From the NCBI GenBank assembly GCA_031273985.1, contig JAISQV010000263.1, positions 1 to 5,874 of the forward strand: a stretch of DNA of 5,874 bases. Reading direction: 5' to 3'. Both the position numbers and the translations under genes were made by a program. Positions 1-5,511 of this stretch are shown here, piece after piece. The DNA is from Spirochaetaceae bacterium. GTDB taxonomy: Bacteria; Spirochaetota; Spirochaetia; Treponematales; Breznakiellaceae. Every line of letters begins with the position of its first letter. Positions within the stretch are counted from its first letter, which is position 1. The notes beneath the pieces are model-generated. The model saw only the letters and a list, made by a program, of their open reading frames with translations, was not told where the DNA came from and did no database searches.

Positions 1-231
1 ATACAGCGGCTGGTGAATCAGGGAAATACCGTGGTGATGATAGAGCACAACCTGGACGTGCTGGCCCAGGCGGACCACATCATAGACCTGGGCCCCGAGG
101 GGGGCAACCGGGGCGGCGCGCTGGTTACCACGGGAACCCCGGAGGAGGTGGCCCGGCACCCCGGCTCCTACACGGGGCAGTACCTCAAAAAAGTATTTGC
201 GCGCAGCATCGCAGGGTCCGCCCGTAGATGA
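1..231 (+). CDS. uvrA: UvrA, excinuclease ABC subunit A (C-terminal end, 5' partial)
   Basis: The reading frame is open from base 1 and ends at TGA 229-231, giving the last 76 residues of a protein whose start lies outside the window. The segment VVMIEHNLDVL is the end of the second ABC ATPase domain, with the H-loop histidine at bases 46-48. It is followed by DLGPEGGNRGG, GTPEEVA and SYTGQYL, a combination characteristic of UvrA C-termini. UvrA dimers recognise DNA damage and load UvrB in cytoplasmic nucleotide excision repair. The short tail after YLKKVF (ARSIAGSARR) is not conserved in the family as I know it. The stop codon overlaps the next gene's ATG (ATGA), so the two are probably co-transcribed and translationally coupled. 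The identification is firm; only the missing N-terminal part cannot be judged. Confidence 0.96.
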   Translation: MQRLVNQGNTVVMIEHNLDVLAQADHIIDLGPEGGNRGGALVTTGTPEEVARHPGSYTGQYLKKVFARSIAGSARR

Positions 232-3200
232 AACGCCCCCGTCCGGGGCCGGTCTTGCTGCTGGTCCTGCTGCTTCTTGCTCCGGGAACGGCCGTTTCGC
301 CCCAGGAGGGCGCGGAAGCGGCGGCGGGGACCGCCGAAACCGGGGAAGGGCCGGGACAAGACCTGGCGGCGGAGCAAGACCCGGAACAGGTTTCGGGGGA
401 AAGCCCGGCCCCGGAGCAAGGCCCGGAGCAGCAGGCCCCGGAACTGAGCCCGGAGCAGAGGATTCAGGACATGGACATACGCACCTCCTCGCTGATAGAG
501 CTGGCCGCCTGGTGCCGGAGCCTGGGCCTGAGTGAGGCCGGGGGCCGGGAGGAGCTTGCGGCGAGGCTGCGGGCTCACTTCGGCATACTCCCCCAGGCCG
601 CTGCCGAAGGGGAGGGGCAGCTCATCATCATCGAGTCCGCCCGGACAACGGAATACTTCACCCTGGAGGCGGTGGACGAAGAATACGCCCGGCTCCGGGG
701 CGGCGGGGTAATCAATCTCACGAGCAAGGATGCGACTCACCGTATAGAGGCCCAGGAGATACTCTACAACCGGACCCGTAATGTCATGACCGCCTCCGGC
801 GGGGTGGAGTATGTCCGGGAAGAGGGCGACACGGTGGAAACCTTCCGGGGTGAATCCATCACGGTGAATCTGGACAACTGGGCCTCGGTCTTTTCCGACA
901 GCGTTTCCGAGCGCTCCCTTTCCGGGGAAGGGACCACCTACCGCTTCGCCGGCTCCCTCATCACCCGTTCCGGCGAGGAGGCGACGATCCTCACCAACGC
1001 GGTGATCACCAGTGCCTCCACGGACGAGCCGCTCTGGTCCATATCGGCCTCAAAACTCTGGCTGCTGCCGGGCTCGGACTTTGCCATCCTCAACGCGGTG
1101 CTCAAGGTTGGGGAAATTCCGGTGCTCTGGTTTCCGGCTTTTTTCTGGCCCGCGGATGAAATTTTCTTCCATCCGGTCTTCGGTACCCGCAGCCGGGAGG
1201 GGAGTTTTCTGCAGACCACCACCTACATTCTGGGCCGTCCCAAAAATACCGGCGGAACGGAAAGTTCCATCACCAAAATTCTGGGGAGCGGCGCCGGCAT
1301 GGAGCAGCGGCGGGAGGGTATCTTCCTGCGCAGTACCGGCAGGAAGCGGCAGGATACCGAGGAGACGCGGCTTGCCCTGCTCCTTGACGTGTACACAAAC
1401 CTGGGCGCTTTTTTGGGTATGGATCTCTCCATGCCCGGACGGGCGCCCCTGGGCCCCCTGGAATTCGCCGCGGGGATAGGTTTAACCCGGAACGTGTACC
1501 TTCCCGAAAACACGCCCTTTCCCAATCTGGACGGCGAAAGCGAATGGAACACTTCCCGGTTTTTTTCGTTCAGCTGGCCCCTGCGTTACCGCTTTATCAC
1601 TTCCGGTTCCCTTTCAGGCAGACTGGGCTCCCTGTCCTGGAACTTTCCCTACCATTCGGACCCGCTGGTGGACCGGGATTTCATGCGCCGTTCCGAGGCC
1701 ATGGACTGGATGAAAATGCTCCAGCAGAACAGCACCAGCGAAACAGACGATACCGCCAGCTCCCTGATGAGTACCTATGAGTGGCAGTTAAGCGGCAGCT
1801 TCAACCCCCGCCTGCAGTTTCTGGCCCCCGCGGTTACGGACCTCTACCTTTCCAATATTTCCAGCAACCTCCGCTTCGGCCTGGGCATTCCAAACCCGCT
1901 GCCTTCGGGCATCTCCGCAAGGCCCCTGCCGGAACTTTCGCCGGACCGTTACTATTACTACCCCGAATCCTTCACCATAGCCTCGGTAAGCGCCGTACTG
2001 CGGGGCACCCCCCTTCAGCTTGGACAGAACGCTCAAAGTTCCGCCTCAAACAGCCCCCCGTCCCCCGCTTCGGAGGAGGATCCCTTCGCCCGCATCGGGA
2101 TCATTCCTTCCCCCTTTGAAACCGCGGAGGCGGCGGAGGAAAGCGAAACCGGGGGGGGCGGGCTTTCGGATCCCGCCGCCCTTTATACGCTGGTTCCCCC
2201 GGCGCTGAGCAACCGCTTCGATCTTCCCCGGACAGGGAACGCCGCCCTTAGCTGGGGCTATCAGGCGAATCCTTCCCTCTCTTCGACTCTTGATTTCAGA
2301 TACGGCGAGTGGAAAAGCGCCGGGGATGTTTCCTGGGACGAAACTTCCTCCATCCTTACCAGTTTCAGGACCGACGGCAGCACCAACATTACCCTGAGCG
2401 ACAGCGCTACCAGCCTTTACAACCTGAATCTGCAAGTATCGGGGAATCTTGCCTGGCAGGATTATTCCTACATGAACGAAGACGCCCTGGGCTTTGCCAC
2501 CATAGCCGAGCGGAACGACAAATGGCGGCGTGTCTATAACTCCCGGTCCTTTTCTACCACCGGGGAATCCGCCCTGACCCTGAAGCCCCTGTACTTCAGC
2601 CCCGTATGGTCCAACACCAGCGTGCAGTACACCCTGCGGGGGCTTATCGCAAAATCCGTGTACCGCGATCCCCTCACCACCAGTTCCACGGTCCCGCTGG
2701 AGGATCCCATCTATGATATTGAGTGGGGCGAGTGGAACAAGGATAGAATCGATCTCCACCAGGTAAGCGCCAACTTTGCCGCGGCCCTGATGGGTAAAAC
2801 ACAATCCCTGTCGGTAACCACCAGCCTGCCGCCGGAGGATACCTACATTACCGGGAACGCCGTTTTCAGGGTCTGGATATCCGAAACCACGATCACCGAA
2901 AGAATCACGGAGCCCTTCGATGATGTACTGCGGGTTTTCGAGCCCCTTACGGTAACCGAAACCTTCACCTTTGCCCCCCGTTACACGCTGCAGGGGCGGC
3001 TCACCTACGACTTCAAACTTGAGGAATTAACCTGGCTTTCCTCCACCCTTACCCTGGCCGGTTTCAGCGCTTCCTTCACCATGTCCCGGGCCATGACCTA
3101 CAAACTGGAGCGCAACGCCGCGGACACCCGCTGGGAATGGCAGAGCCGGGAAGAACAGTTCAGCCCCCGGGACATACGCCTCAACTATCAGCAAACATTC

Positions 3201-3710
3201 AGCAAGAAGGACCTTTGGGGGGGGCTCTTTTCCTTCGACGTGAACACCGGGGCGAGCCTCAGCCTTGACCTGCAGCGTTACACCAGCTCCAGCTTCACCT
3301 TCAGGCTGGGCGTTACCCTCAAGGCGGCGGACTTTCTCGACCTCACCATCAGCACCAATTCAGAAAATGCGCGAATCTTCCGCTACCTTCAGGACCTCCC
3401 CTTCTTCGATTTCCCGGCCTATCTGCCCGGTGAAACCAATGTCTTCATAGACCTGCTCAATTCCTTCCGCTTCGACAACATGGAGCTGCGGAGGAGTTCC
3501 GGCTTTGTACTCAAATCCTTCACCCTTAACGCGGTGCACCATCTGGGAGACTGGACCGCGACCCTGGGTATAACCCTTTCCCCCTACCTCGACACGGCCT
3601 CCTCCACGTACCGCTTCAACAACCAGATTTCCTTCCTCGTCCAGTGGATACCCATACCGGAAATCAAAACCAATGTTCAGTACGACAAGGAAGTATGGAG
3701 CAAAATCTAA
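228..3710 (+). CDS. lptD: LptD/OstA-type outer-membrane assembly protein (spirochaete type)
   Basis: A protein of 1160 residues. Residues 1-22 are a signal peptide (KRPR, then a Leu/Val-rich core, likely cut near A22). Residues 24-78 are an acidic Pro/Glu/Gln-rich linker and 83-119 a SAP-like segment. Residues 135-265 form an OstA/LptA-like beta domain. Residues 270-336 hold the LptD-like junction (VGEIPVLWFPAFFWP, then HPVFGTRSREGSFLQTTTY). The rest alternates polar and aromatic residues as a large beta-barrel does, with a low-complexity Ser/Pro/Glu insert at 600-646. LptD forms the outer-membrane pore that inserts LPS; treponemes such as T. pallidum lack LPS, so the cargo here is an open question. 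It is longer than E. coli LptD (784 residues) and has a single Cys (C96), so the disulfides of enterobacterial LptD are impossible. The start was chosen from the signal peptide and the 4-base overlap with uvrA; only a weak AGGG lies upstream. The symbol rests on domain order and synteny, recalled rather than searched. Confidence 0.85.
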   Translation: MKRPRPGPVLLLVLLLLAPGTAVSPQEGAEAAAGTAETGEGPGQDLAAEQDPEQVSGESPAPEQGPEQQAPELSPEQRIQDMDIRTSSLIELAAWCRSLGLSEAGGREELAARLRAHFGILPQAAAEGEGQLIIIESARTTEYFTLEAVDEEYARLRGGGVINLTSKDATHRIEAQEILYNRTRNVMTASGGVEYVREEGDTVETFRGESITVNLDNWASVFSDSVSERSLSGEGTTYRFAGSLITRSGEEATILTNAVITSASTDEPLWSISASKLWLLPGSDFAILNAVLKVGEIPVLWFPAFFWPADEIFFHPVFGTRSREGSFLQTTTYILGRPKNTGGTESSITKILGSGAGMEQRREGIFLRSTGRKRQDTEETRLALLLDVYTNLGAFLGMDLSMPGRAPLGPLEFAAGIGLTRNVYLPENTPFPNLDGESEWNTSRFFSFSWPLRYRFITSGSLSGRLGSLSWNFPYHSDPLVDRDFMRRSEAMDWMKMLQQNSTSETDDTASSLMSTYEWQLSGSFNPRLQFLAPAVTDLYLSNISSNLRFGLGIPNPLPSGISARPLPELSPDRYYYYPESFTIASVSAVLRGTPLQLGQNAQSSASNSPPSPASEEDPFARIGIIPSPFETAEAAEESETGGGGLSDPAALYTLVPPALSNRFDLPRTGNAALSWGYQANPSLSSTLDFRYGEWKSAGDVSWDETSSILTSFRTDGSTNITLSDSATSLYNLNLQVSGNLAWQDYSYMNEDALGFATIAERNDKWRRVYNSRSFSTTGESALTLKPLYFSPVWSNTSVQYTLRGLIAKSVYRDPLTTSSTVPLEDPIYDIEWGEWNKDRIDLHQVSANFAAALMGKTQSLSVTTSLPPEDTYITGNAVFRVWISETTITERITEPFDDVLRVFEPLTVTETFTFAPRYTLQGRLTYDFKLEELTWLSSTLTLAGFSASFTMSRAMTYKLERNAADTRWEWQSREEQFSPRDIRLNYQQTFSKKDLWGGLFSFDVNTGASLSLDLQRYTSSSFTFRLGVTLKAADFLDLTISTNSENARIFRYLQDLPFFDFPAYLPGETNVFIDLLNSFRFDNMELRRSSGFVLKSFTLNAVHHLGDWTATLGITLSPYLDTASSTYRFNNQISFLVQWIPIPEIKTNVQYDKEVWSKI
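366..458 (+). repeat. Imperfect (A/P)EQ-coding repeats in the LptD-like linker
   Basis: Residues 47-77 of the LptD-like protein repeat a Pro/Ala-Glu-Gln theme (AEQ, PEQ, PEQ, PEQ, then PEL and PEQ). In DNA this is a series of CCGGAGCA or CCGGAACA units with irregular spacing. It encodes a flexible acidic tether between the signal peptide and the SAP-like segment. Its length probably varies between strains, which is inference. Confidence 0.6.
474..584 (+). other. SAP-like helix-loop-helix segment in the LptD-like protein
   Basis: Residues 83-119 fit the SAP-motif pattern: a hydrophobic first helix (SLIELAAWCRSLGL), a turn with a conserved-type glycine (SEAGG), and a second helix with spaced leucines ending in an Arg (REELAARLRAHFGI). 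SAP motifs are classically linked to nucleic-acid binding, yet here the segment follows a signal peptide and should be periplasmic. It contains the only cysteine of the protein (C96). The match was made by eye and not scored. Confidence 0.6.
2151..2158 (+). repeat. Homopolymeric G8 tract in the LptD-like gene
   Basis: Eight consecutive G bases fall inside the codons for TGGGGL (residues 641-646), at the end of the low-complexity insert in the barrel. A gain or loss of one base would shift the frame and remove about the last 515 residues. The tract is in frame in this sequence. Confidence 0.9.
3217..3224 (+). repeat. Second G8 tract in the LptD-like gene
   Basis: Eight consecutive G bases lie within the codons for LWGGLF (residues 996-1001), late in the barrel. 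It is in frame here. Together with the tract at 2151-2158 these are the longest single-base runs I see in the window. Confidence 0.9.
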
Positions 3711-3750
3711 CGGCGCTCCGGGCGGAAGCGGCGCAGTTTCTACCTTTGTT
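3711..3750 (+). terminator. Weak terminator-like hairpin after the LptD-like gene
   Basis: Directly after the TAA, CGCTCC (3714-3719) can pair with GGAAGCG (3724-3730) across a GGGC loop, with one bulged A. The following stretch (GTTTCTACCTTTGTTT) is T-rich but interrupted. An alternative 7-base stem, 3729-3735 with 3755-3761, has a 19-base loop. Neither is a textbook intrinsic terminator. Confidence 0.25.
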
Positions 3751-3786
3751 TATATGCGCCGGCCCTGGTATCGGTGAAAATATAGC

Positions 3787-3815
3787 TTGACATGGTTTTC
3801 CGCCGGTAGTATTCT
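3787..3815 (+). promoter_or_regulatory. Sigma70-type promoter, possibly giving a leaderless mRNA
   Basis: A perfect -35 box TTGACA (3787-3792) is followed by a 17-base spacer and TATTCT (3810-3815, four of six matches to TATAAT). Transcription should start near 3821-3824, immediately before the ATG at 3825. No Shine-Dalgarno precedes that ATG, so the transcript may be leaderless or nearly so. A short dyad, GAAAA (3776-3780) and TTTTC (3796-3800), flanks the -35 box and could be an operator, but it is weak. Confidence 0.5.
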
Positions 3816-3824
3816 AAAAACACC

Positions 3825-4139
3825 ATGGGACCCTGTACGCACAAAAAATCAAACCGATCGAACATTCTTCCGGTTACGACGCGCCTTGCTTTGGCGGCGG
3901 TATCGGTGGAAAGGTTCATCCACAGCCACAGTGACCATGAACATGACGGCGGTGAGGGCGAATGTTCCGTCTGTCTGCAGATAAGCATAGCCCGCCAGGT
4001 CCTTGACGGCTTGGCGCATATAGCCGTTACGCTGATCGCCGCCTCTGCCGCGCAGCGGAAAGAGCCGGCAAAGATACTGCCCTTCTATTTTTTACTGCCC
4101 CTTACGCTTATTTCCCTTAACGTAAAATCCAATACCTGA
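3825..4139 (+). CDS. Small His/Cys-rich membrane protein, putative metal-linked
   Basis: A protein of 104 residues. After a basic start (MGPCTHKKSNR) and a moderately hydrophobic stretch (14-28) comes a metal-ligand-rich segment at 33-50 with His33, His35, His38, His40, an acidic run, then Cys47 and Cys50 (CSVC). Two hydrophobic segments follow (about 62-77 and 84-99), ending in LISLNVKSN. This layout resembles small proteins of Firmicutes and spirochaetes with an HDC...CxxC motif and a C-terminal tail like VSLKVRLN, whose function I do not know. Zinc or iron binding outside the membrane is inference from the ligands. An in-frame TAG at 3807 makes ATG 3825 the first possible start; there is no Shine-Dalgarno, and a promoter ends just upstream. 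A transporter permease follows after 376 bases. The first hydrophobic segment contains Arg20 and is followed by Glu29-Arg30, so its membrane insertion is uncertain. Confidence 0.65.
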   Translation: MGPCTHKKSNRSNILPVTTRLALAAVSVERFIHSHSDHEHDGGEGECSVCLQISIARQVLDGLAHIAVTLIAASAAQRKEPAKILPFYFLLPLTLISLNVKSNT

Positions 4140-4221
4140 AATTCTCCCCTGACAGTACCACAGAACGCCGCACCCCGCCTCACAACTCCGTAAAAGCGTT
4201 TCGGGAGTTTGCCGCGCTTCG

Positions 4222-4240
4222 CGCATAAAACCGCATAAAA
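4222..4240 (+). repeat. Tandem CGCATAAAA units
   Basis: CGCATAAAA occurs at 4222-4230 and again at 4232-4240, a 10-base period matching one DNA turn. It abuts the left end of the inverted-repeat element. It could be a protein-binding site or simply AT-rich flanking sequence. Confidence 0.5.
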
Positions 4241-4245
4241 TTGAG

Positions 4246-4276
4246 GCGGTTCCAAAATGTCAGATTTTGGAACCGC
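4246..4276. repeat. Perfect inverted repeat, 13-base arms
   Basis: GCGGTTCCAAAAT (4246-4258) and its exact complement at 4264-4276 are separated by the 5-base loop GTCAG. The arms share GTTCCAAAA with the hairpin at 4324-4360. There is no T-run after it on the + strand, so it is not a typical terminator. Confidence 0.9.
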
Positions 4277-4292
4277 AACCTTAGATGTAAAA

Positions 4293-4320
4293 GAAAAAGC
4301 GGGCTTTAGACCGCTTTTTC
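4293..4320. terminator. Bidirectional terminator-like hairpin
   Basis: GAAAAAGCGG (4293-4302) pairs perfectly with CCGCTTTTTC (4311-4320) across an 8-base loop. The A5 and T5 runs make it look like an intrinsic terminator in both directions. The GC part of the stem is only four pairs (GCGG/CCGC), so strength is moderate. It would separate the small Cys/His protein from the permease operon. Part of it (CGGGCTT, 4300-4306) can alternatively pair with AAGCCCG (4323-4329). Confidence 0.5.
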
Positions 4321-4323
4321 GGA

Positions 4324-4360
4324 AGCCCGTTCCAAAACTAACCGAGTTTTGGAACGGGCT
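4324..4360. repeat. Perfect inverted repeat, 16-base arms
   Basis: AGCCCGTTCCAAAACT (4324-4339) and its exact complement at 4345-4360 flank the loop AACCG. It is the most stable-looking hairpin in the window and a variant of the one at 4246-4276: the core is shared, while the outer and inner bases differ in compensating pairs. Confidence 0.92.
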
Positions 4361-4450
4361 CAATTTACTTTCGTGAATTTTATGCCCGCAAACTTCCCCT
4401 TATCATCATCCTTACCCCTGCGGGAACTGCCGCGCCCGGTGCCGTGGTGC

Positions 4451-4509
4451 GCAGTGTTTCTACCGTGCGGGGAATTCCATGCGGCAGTGATGCCGCCGTG
4501 CATCGGGGA
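4451..4509 (+). repeat. Direct repeat with 33-base period before the permease start
   Basis: GCAGTG-N6-CCGTGC occurs at 4451-4468 and at 4484-4501. Each is followed by GGGGA (directly in the first, after three bases in the second). The second GGGGA is part of the permease ribosome binding site. It may be a small duplication of the leader or chance similarity in GC-rich DNA. Confidence 0.4.
4481..4496 (+). promoter_or_regulatory. GTGA-loop hairpin upstream of the permease ribosome binding site
   Basis: GCGGCA (4481-4486) pairs perfectly with TGCCGC (4491-4496) around GTGA, a GNRA-type tetraloop in RNA. It ends 8 bases before the Shine-Dalgarno. A role in mRNA stability or translation is possible but not shown. 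Confidence 0.4.
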
Positions 4510-4513
4510 GGAG
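4505..4513 (+). promoter_or_regulatory. Ribosome binding site deciding the permease TTG start
   Basis: GGGGAGGAG is the strongest Shine-Dalgarno in the leader. It lies just before TTG 4516, which begins a normal FecCD N-terminus (MKNRK then a membrane helix). The longer reading from GTG 4444 would add 24 residues without hydrophobic or conserved character, and has no comparable site. Confidence 0.75.
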
Positions 4514-4515
4514 TC

Positions 4516-5511
4516 TTGAAAAACAGAAAAACTGTCCTGCTGATTCTGGGGAGCACGCTGCTCCTCGTTCTGCTCCTCCTCAAGGGCCTCCTTTCCGGCA
4601 GCGTGGACATACCCCTGCGGCAGGCGGCGGCGGTCCTTGCGGGGCGCGGAAGGGGAAGCGTTGCGGCGGAAATAATCCTCGGCATAAGGCTTCCCCGCAT
4701 GGTAATGGCCCTCGTGGCCGGCATGATGCTCGCCTCCGGGGGAGTCATCTCCCAAGCGGTGTTCCGCAACCCCCTGGCGGACCCCTACATCATAGGGATC
4801 AGTTCCGGCGCCGTGGCGGGGGCCTCCCTGGCCTTTATCCTGGGCCTCTCCGATGTCTGGTTCGGGCTCTTTGCCTTCGCCGGTTCCCTCGGGGCCGCCG
4901 CCCTGATCTTCCGCATCTCGGGGAACAGGGCGGACACCTCAGCGCTCCTCATCATAGGGGTCGCCCTCTCCGCCTTTCTCGGGGCCCTCAGCTCCTTCGT
5001 CATGTACCTGGCGGGACAGGATTCCTACCGGGTCATGATATGGACCATGGGCTACCTCGGGGCGGCGTCCTGGTTCAGGGTAGCCCTGATGGTGATTCCC
5101 CTGATCCCGGCCCTGGCCTACTTCGCGTGGCGGCGGCACGAGGTGGACGCCCTGCTCCTGGGCGACGAGGAGGCCCACGCCCTGGGGGTGGCCGTGGGAA
5201 AGACAAAACGGCGTCTCCTCTTCGTGGTGAGCCTCACCGCCGCCTTCTCCGTGGCCTTTACCGGCATGATCGGCTTCGTGGGGCTCATCGTCCCCCACGG
5301 AGTCCGCCTCTGCACCGGCAACAGCCACGGGCGGCTCCTGCCCCTCGCCTCCTACACGGGGGGCGTTTTCCTGCTCCTGGCGGACACCCTGGCGCGGAGC
5401 CTCATGGCCCCCATGGAAATCCCCATAGGGGTCATTACCGCGCTCTTTGGCGCTCCCTTTTTCATGTTCCTGGCGCTGCGCGCCGGAAAGGAGAATCATG
5501 CCGGCTCTTAA
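4516..5511 (+). CDS. FecCD/BtuC-family ABC transporter permease
   Basis: The protein has 331 residues from the TTG start, within the usual 320-350 of the family, and about ten hydrophobic segments. Family signatures are clear: RLPR (58-61), GGVISQAVFRNPLADPYIIG with SSGA following (75-99), IWTMGYLGAASW (175-186), the ATPase-coupling GDEEAHALGV (216-225), GLIVPHGVRL (256-265) and PMEIPIGVITALFGAPFF (299-316). It would form the inner-membrane channel, as a homodimer, for an iron-siderophore, haem or cobalamin importer; the substrate cannot be told from the permease. It overlaps the ATPase gene by 14 bases, so the two are co-expressed. No substrate-binding protein gene lies upstream in the window, and one may follow the ATPase. 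Family assignment is firm; the start is supported by its ribosome binding site. Confidence 0.95.
   Translation: MKNRKTVLLILGSTLLLVLLLLKGLLSGSVDIPLRQAAAVLAGRGRGSVAAEIILGIRLPRMVMALVAGMMLASGGVISQAVFRNPLADPYIIGISSGAVAGASLAFILGLSDVWFGLFAFAGSLGAAALIFRISGNRADTSALLIIGVALSAFLGALSSFVMYLAGQDSYRVMIWTMGYLGAASWFRVALMVIPLIPALAYFAWRRHEVDALLLGDEEAHALGVAVGKTKRRLLFVVSLTAAFSVAFTGMIGFVGLIVPHGVRLCTGNSHGRLLPLASYTGGVFLLLADTLARSLMAPMEIPIGVITALFGAPFFMFLALRAGKENHAGS

Larger units (their letters stand above)
4238..4366. repeat. MITE/REPIN-like 129-base element with inverted ends
   Basis: The ends are inverted copies of each other. AAATTGAG (4238-4245) matches CTCAATTT (4359-4366), and the match continues inward to GTTCCAAAA, 18 of the 20 terminal bases overall. 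Just inside, each end carries its own hairpin (4246-4276 and 4324-4360), and a third hairpin lies in the middle. TA dinucleotides sit at both borders (4236-4237 and 4366-4367), as a TA target duplication would leave, though one end carries an extra A. The element has no coding capacity, so it would need a transposase in trans. Whether it is dispersed in the genome cannot be seen from one window. Confidence 0.6.
4140..4515. other. Intergenic region rich in hairpins and repeats
   Basis: No convincing gene is seen in these 376 bases. Bases 4184-4209 hold a weak hairpin (AACTCCG with CGGGAGTT, one bulge). Bases 4222-4240 hold two tandem CGCATAAAA units, 4238-4366 a repeat element with inverted ends, and 4451-4509 a spaced direct repeat. 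A short hairpin and the ribosome binding site of the permease come last. I find no B12-box or other riboswitch consensus and no clear promoter for the permease. A minus-strand frame is open across 4085-4363, but it runs through the hairpins and has no recognisable protein features. Confidence 0.6.

Noticed and set aside
168..740. Minus-strand open frame of 190 codons opposite the LptD N-terminus
   Set aside because: It overlaps uvrA and the well-supported LptD-like gene, and its Arg/Pro/Gly-rich composition is what GC-rich antisense gives.
2046..2804. Minus-strand open frame of 252 codons within the barrel region
   Set aside because: Wholly antisense to a gene with clear domains, with no recognisable motifs; a shadow of codon bias.
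3767..3908. GGTATCGGTG repeated at 3767-3776 and 3899-3908
   Set aside because: A ten-base match with one copy inside a coding region and no symmetry; likely chance.
4085..4363. Minus-strand open frame of 92 codons over the intergenic hairpins
   Set aside because: It reads through three inverted repeats and the 3' end of the small protein gene, lacks a clear ribosome binding site and has no recognised family. It could be a fragment carried by the repeat but cannot be supported.
4415..4515. Possible cobalamin riboswitch before the permease
   Set aside because: The leader has GC-rich hairpins, but I could not find the B12-box or the conserved core in order.
4444..4515. GTG 4444 as the permease start
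   Set aside because: The added 24 residues are not hydrophobic or conserved-looking, and the strong Shine-Dalgarno at 4505-4513 points to TTG 4516.
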